This document shows positions 40,553 through 45,403 of a stretch of DNA of 45,403 nt, piece by piece. Position numbers and translations under genes: made by a program. How positions within the stretch are numbered: position 1 is the stretch's first letter; each line of letters opens with the position of its first letter. This stretch comes from Planctomycetota bacterium (GTDB lineage: Bacteria > Planctomycetota > Phycisphaerae > UBA1845 > JANYLN01): contig JANYLN010000049.1 in NCBI GenBank assembly GCA_025357795.1, positions 1 through 45,403 on the forward strand, in the 5' to 3' direction. Below the pieces are notes generated by a model. The model searched no databases. It was not told the DNA's origin and worked only from the letters and a program-made list of their open reading frames with translations.

Positions 40553-41869
40553 TTACTTCACGAACGTTTGGTAGATCGCCGTGACGGTCCGCTCGAAGTC
40601 CTCGTTGCTCACGCCCACGATGATGTTGATCTCGCTGGACCCCTGGTCGATCATCCGGATGTTGACGTTCGCCTGGCCCAGCGCCCCCAGCACCTTCGCC
40701 GCGATGCCCGGGGTGTATGCCATGCCCCGCCCGACCGTCGCAATAAGAGCCATCCCCCGGTAGACATTCACCGAGTCAGGCTGGCACTCCGTCTGGATCT
40801 CCGAGACGATCTTGTCCACCTTGCCGTTGAGCTGGCTGTCCGCGATCACCACGCTGATCGTGTCGATGCCCGACGGCATGTGCTCGAACGACACGCCGTT
40901 GACCTCCAACACCGAGAGCAGTCGCCGGGCAAACCCCAACTCCTGGTTCATGAGGGCCTTTTCGACCACGATAACCGTGAAGTCCTTCTTGCCTGCGATG
41001 CCCGTGATCATCCCGCGATGCGTGATAGGCGACGCATCCTTCACGATCATCGTGCCGGCATCCTCCGGCCGGTTCGTGTTGCGGATGTTCACCGGGATGC
41101 CCGCCTGGCGGACCGGGAAGATCGCCTCGTCATGCAGCACCGTCGCCCCCATGTACGCCAGTTCCCGCAGCTCACCGTACGTGACCACCTCCATAGTCAG
41201 TGCGTCCTTGACGATCCGCGGGTCCGCAATCAGGAGTCCCGACACGTCCGTCCAGTTTTCGTAGATCGATGCCGCCGCCCCCCGCGCCACGATCGCGCCA
41301 CTGATGTCCGAGCCGCCTCGGCTGAAAGTCTTGACCTCGCCGCCAGGCAGCGACCCGTAAAAGCCCGGGATCACCGCCCGCTCATGCTCCGCCAGCCGCT
41401 TGCTGATGACCGTTTGCGTCCGCATCGCGTCGAAGCGGCCATTCTCGTCGAAGAAAATCACCTCCGCCGCGTCAATGAAGTCGTACCCCAGCAGATCCGC
41501 CATGATCAGGCCGTTCAGGTACTCGCCCCGGCTGGCGGTGTAATCCGCCGAAGCCCCGGCGGCGATATCATTGTAGATCTTCTGGAGGTGGGGCTTGAGG
41601 TCGAATTGTAGTTCCAGGTCGGTGACGATCTGGAGGTAGCGGTCGGCGATGATGTCGAAGACCTCATCGATCGACACCTGCTGCTTGGCCGTAGCATGGC
41701 AGAGGTAGAGCAGGTCGGTGATCTTCTTATCGTCACTGGTCCGCTTGCCGGGGGCCGACGGTACGACATAGCGCCGCTCCGGGTCCGCCTCGATAATAGC
41801 CTTGACCTTGCAGATCTGGCCCGCATCCGCCAAGGACGTACCACCAAACTTGGCAACCTTGATACCCAT
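40553..41869 (-). CDS. lysC: Aspartate kinase
   Basis: MGIKVAKFGGTSLADAGQICKV; TFSRGGSDISGAIVARG; two C-terminal ACT domains. Confidence 0.94.
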   Translation of the reverse strand: MGIKVAKFGGTSLADAGQICKVKAIIEADPERRYVVPSAPGKRTSDDKKITDLLYLCHATAKQQVSIDEVFDIIADRYLQIVTDLELQFDLKPHLQKIYNDIAAGASADYTASRGEYLNGLIMADLLGYDFIDAAEVIFFDENGRFDAMRTQTVISKRLAEHERAVIPGFYGSLPGGEVKTFSRGGSDISGAIVARGAAASIYENWTDVSGLLIADPRIVKDALTMEVVTYGELRELAYMGATVLHDEAIFPVRQAGIPVNIRNTNRPEDAGTMIVKDASPITHRGMITGIAGKKDFTVIVVEKALMNQELGFARRLLSVLEVNGVSFEHMPSGIDTISVVIADSQLNGKVDKIVSEIQTECQPDSVNVYRGMALIATVGRGMAYTPGIAAKVLGALGQANVNIRMIDQGSSEINIIVGVSNEDFERTVTAIYQTFVK

Positions 41870-42197
41870 GTCACTCCCACCTCTTGCTCGTCAGGGGTAA
41901 AACACCGGCTGGAACAAAGGCAAGTAGTATACGCGCCTCCCCCTGCAACGCGAGACCATTTTGGAGCGAATTTGCCGCCTGCTCGCGAATTCCTTCGCCC
42001 ACCCTCCACAACCCCCGCCGTCGGCCTCTCGCCCAAGGCGTGTACCGCACACCCACTGCCTGTCCCCCTCACACCCCATTACCCACTTCACCCGCCCTTG
42101 CTCATCGCCCATCTTGTTGTACTGTATAAGGTCATCCGGACCCGCTGCGAACGGTATTCGCAGCTGACCGATTCCCTCTGTCTCAGGATGACCGATC

Positions 42198-44939
42198 ATG
42201 GCGACTTTCGTCCCGACGTACCTGCGTTGCGAGTACCTGGTCAACCCCCTGGCAATCGACACGCCGGCCCCCCGGCTCAGTTGGATCCTCCAGCCGACTC
42301 AACCCAGCCTGCGAAGCCTCCGCCAGACCGCCTACCAGGTCCTCGTCGCCACCAGCCCCGACAAACTCGCCTCCAACGCCGGCGATGCCTGGGACTCCGG
42401 CAAGGTCCCCTCCGACGCGATGAACCAAATCGAATACACTGGCAAGCAGACCCGCTCAGGCCGCTCCTGCTTCTGGAAGGTCCGCTGCTGGGACCAGGAT
42501 GACAACGTTTCCGCCTGGAGCCAGCCCGCCACCTGGTCGCAGGGCATGGGCCAGTACGAATGGCAAGGCAAGTGGGTCGGCGCCGCCGAAACCCCCCCCG
42601 CCGACCGCCCCGGCCCCTCCCCAATAGTCCGCAAGGCCTTCCGTTTGGACGCCCCCGTTACCCGGGCCATCGCCTACGCCTCCGCCCTAGGCCTCTATGA
42701 GCTGCACCTCAACGGCCAGCGCGTAGGCGACCAGGTTCTCTCCCCCGAGTGGACCGACTACAACAAGCGCATCCAGTATCAGGCCTACGACGTGACCGCC
42801 CTGCTCCAACCCGGCGACAACGCCCTCGGCGCCATGCTCGCCGAAGGCTGGTACGCAGGCCGTGTCGGCCTGACCCACATCGTCAAGGATGGCCCTGTCC
42901 GTCACATCTACGGCGATCGTCCACGCCTGCTGGTCCAGTTGCAGATCGAACTCGCCGACGGCCGCGCCCAGATCCTCACCACCGACAACACCTGGCGCTA
43001 CACCCTCGAAGGCCCCATCCGCTACGCCGACATCCTCGACGGCCAGGTGTACGACGCCACCCGCGAGATCCCAGGCTGGGATACCCCCGCCTTCGATGAC
43101 GCTGGCTGGCACCCCGTCGACGTCCTCGACAAGGCCAAGGGCAAACTCGTCGCCCAACCCAACGAGCCCATCCGCATCACCCGCCAGCTCCGCCCCGTCG
43201 CCGTCCGCGAAGCAAAGCCCGGCACCTGGGTTTTCGACCTGGGCCAGAACATCGCCGGTGTCTGCCGCCTGAAGGTCCGCGAGCCCGCCGGCACGATCAT
43301 CCGCCTCCGCCACGCCGAAATGCGCAGCGACGACGGCACGATCTACCGCGAAAACCTCCGCATGCCCAAGGACGGCGGCCCCCTCGGCGCCCGCCAGGAA
43401 GACCGCTTCGTCACCAAGGGATCAGGCGACGAAACCTTCGAGCCCGGCTTCACCTACCACGGCTTCCAATACGTCGAGGTTGTAGGCCTGACCACCGCCC
43501 CAACCCTCGAGACGCTGACTGGCTGCGCGATGTACTCCGCCGCCCCCGAGGTCGGCACCTTCGACTGCTCGAGCCCCATGCTCAATCAGCTCTTCTCGAA
43601 CATCTTCTGGACCCAGCGCGACAACCTGCTCGGCATCCCCACCGACTGCCCGCAGCGCGACGAACGCCTCGGCTGGACCGGCGATATGCAGGTCTTCAGC
43701 CAGACCGCGATGTTCAACCAGGACATGGCTGCCTTCTTCTCCAAGTGGGTCCCCGACCTCCGCGATGCTCAGGCCGACGACGGCCGGTTCCCGGATGTCG
43801 CCCCCCACCCCTACAACCCCAACGAACGTTTCAGCGGCGCGCCGGCCTGGGGTGACGCCGGCACGGTCGTACCCTGGCGGCAATGGATCAACTACGGCGA
43901 CAAGCGACTCCTCACCGACCACTTCCCCTCCGCCGCCCGCTGGGTCGACTGGATCCGCGAGAACAACCCCGACCTCATCTGGTGCAACAAGCGCCACAAT
44001 GACTACGGCGACTGGCTCCACGGCGACACCCTCAAGGCCGAGGGCTGGCCCAAGACCGGCGGCGAGGTCCCCAAGGAGATCTTCGCCACCGCCTTTTTCG
44101 CCCACTCTGCCGAACTCGTCGCCCGCATGGCCCACGTCCTGGGCCTCAAGTGCGAAGCCTCGAAATACGCCAGCCTCGCCGCCTCCGTCAAGGTCGCCTT
44201 CTGCAATCGCTTCGTCTCCCTCGATGGCCACATCTGCGGTGACACACAGGCAGGCTATGCCCTCGCCTTGGCCTTCGACCTGCTGCCGGAGAACCTCCGC
44301 CCCGCGGCCGCGAAGTACATGGTCGAAGGCGTTGCCCGCTACAAGGGTCACATGTCCACCGGCTTCAACAGCACCGTCCGCATGATGCTCGAACTCACCC
44401 GCTGGGGCTACAACGACCTCGCCTATGACCTGGTTAACTGCACGACCTTCCCCTCCTGGGGCTACATGATCGAAAACGGCGCCACCACGATCTGGGAGCG
44501 TTGGGACGGCTACGTGAAGGGGCGCGGCTTCCAGGACGCCGGCATGAACTCCTTCTGCCATTACGCCATCGGCTCCGTAGGCGAGTGGATGTACCGCGTG
44601 ATCCTGGGCATCAACCCCGATGAGCACGATGTCGCCTACAAGCACGTCGTTATCTGCCCCCTGCCCGGTGGCGACATCACCCACGCCCGTGGCCAGTACG
44701 ACTCCATCCGCGGCCGGATCGCTACCGCCTGGAAACGTGATGGCGACCGCCTTTGCCTCGACGTCACCATCCCGCCCAACACCACCGCCACGGTCTACAT
44801 CCCCGCCAGGGATGCCGCCGCCGTCACCGAGAGCAGCCATCCGGCCTCCAGCGCCCCCGGCGTGAGGTTCCTCCGCATGGCCGGCAACTGCGCGGTCTAC
44901 GAGATCGGCTCCGGCGACTACCGCTTCGTCTCGCAATAA
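42198..44939 (+). CDS. Alpha-L-rhamnosidase (GH78)
   Basis: LRCEYLVNPLAIDTPAPRLSWIL; GIPTDCPQRDERLGWTGDMQVFSQTAMFN; GATTIWERWDGY; no obvious signal peptide. Confidence 0.95.
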   Translation: MATFVPTYLRCEYLVNPLAIDTPAPRLSWILQPTQPSLRSLRQTAYQVLVATSPDKLASNAGDAWDSGKVPSDAMNQIEYTGKQTRSGRSCFWKVRCWDQDDNVSAWSQPATWSQGMGQYEWQGKWVGAAETPPADRPGPSPIVRKAFRLDAPVTRAIAYASALGLYELHLNGQRVGDQVLSPEWTDYNKRIQYQAYDVTALLQPGDNALGAMLAEGWYAGRVGLTHIVKDGPVRHIYGDRPRLLVQLQIELADGRAQILTTDNTWRYTLEGPIRYADILDGQVYDATREIPGWDTPAFDDAGWHPVDVLDKAKGKLVAQPNEPIRITRQLRPVAVREAKPGTWVFDLGQNIAGVCRLKVREPAGTIIRLRHAEMRSDDGTIYRENLRMPKDGGPLGARQEDRFVTKGSGDETFEPGFTYHGFQYVEVVGLTTAPTLETLTGCAMYSAAPEVGTFDCSSPMLNQLFSNIFWTQRDNLLGIPTDCPQRDERLGWTGDMQVFSQTAMFNQDMAAFFSKWVPDLRDAQADDGRFPDVAPHPYNPNERFSGAPAWGDAGTVVPWRQWINYGDKRLLTDHFPSAARWVDWIRENNPDLIWCNKRHNDYGDWLHGDTLKAEGWPKTGGEVPKEIFATAFFAHSAELVARMAHVLGLKCEASKYASLAASVKVAFCNRFVSLDGHICGDTQAGYALALAFDLLPENLRPAAAKYMVEGVARYKGHMSTGFNSTVRMMLELTRWGYNDLAYDLVNCTTFPSWGYMIENGATTIWERWDGYVKGRGFQDAGMNSFCHYAIGSVGEWMYRVILGINPDEHDVAYKHVVICPLPGGDITHARGQYDSIRGRIATAWKRDGDRLCLDVTIPPNTTATVYIPARDAAAVTESSHPASSAPGVRFLRMAGNCAVYEIGSGDYRFVSQ

Positions 44940-45215
44940 CAGGCCGCGTCTGGCACGGCGTCCTCGTCCTGGCCATTGCGACTCCCAGCCCCTGGCAACA
45001 TCGCGGGGGCTGCTACGTTTTGCCGACGGGACCCTCTGCCCTTACGCCTTCCCAGGCTGTCCAGCCGCCGTCGTTGCCGCCCCCCCCCTGCCGACAGCAG
45101 ATGCCCCGCCGGCAACAACGGCTGGATCGTCAAACTGCTCGACGAGATGGTCGCCAGACAGGAGGACTCAGCAATGACTGAGTAAGGGTAAGGACAACCC
45201 AACCAAACAACCAAC

Positions 45216-45247
45216 GCCGCGGATCTGGGGTCTGCGGCTTTTTTTTT
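45216..45247 (+). terminator. Rho-independent terminator
   Basis: GCCGCGGA-tctgggg-TCTGCGGC followed by T9. Confidence 0.82.
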
Positions 45248-45403
45248 GCGCCCGGCAATATAATTTTCGCGCCGCAAGGGCCCGACACGCCACCCCTGGC
45301 ACACCCGGCGCGCAAGACCGGCCACCGGCGAACCTTATCTCTACCGCCCCATTTTTGGTCTAGACCATGTGTCCCTTTTTTTCAACAAGGTCGCCTCGCC
45401 CCC

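Noticed and set aside
43422-44936. 504-aa minus-strand ORF
   Set aside because: Shadow of the GH78 rhamnosidase gene.

Overview
This 45.4 kb window is a GC-rich bacterial chromosome segment. Gene content (rpmF-plsX-fab cluster, H+-PPase, LpxB, FliN, long gene spacers) suggests a Gram-negative lineage, perhaps Planctomycetota/Phycisphaerae, but that placement is inference. Main blocks: FTCD cyclodeaminase-like protein and a two-domain M16 peptidase (-); response regulator (-); K+-independent-type H+-pyrophosphatase hppA (+); rpmF-plsX-fabH-fabD-fabG-acpP-fabF (+); orphan fliN (+); ilvC (-); a full F-type ATP synthase operon (+); murB (-); SodA (+); ChrB-like plus MFS pair (+); rpsB-tsf-pyrH (-, pyrH apparently frameshifted); lpxB and a uroporphyrinogen-decarboxylase-family gene (+); trpG/pabA (-); a group II intron remnant (+); GNAT (+); SPFH/GYF protein plus zinc-ribbon membrane protein (+); lysC (-); GH78 alpha-L-rhamnosidase (+). 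The most interesting non-textbook signal is in the spacers. The ATP synthase operon has unusually long intergenic gaps filled with modular repeats: a ~95-nt family also found at the left window edge, a 31-nt hairpin present in two identical copies, a CAA-rich + GCAAGC hairpin module with one compensatory change, tandem stem-loops after atpE, and a ~122-bp TIR-bounded MITE-like element between atpG and atpD. Small decayed genes (group II intron RT tail with an in-frame stop, PTS EIIA-like tail, pyrH frameshift) were also found by reading between the ORFs. All calls are from manual reading; no searches were run.
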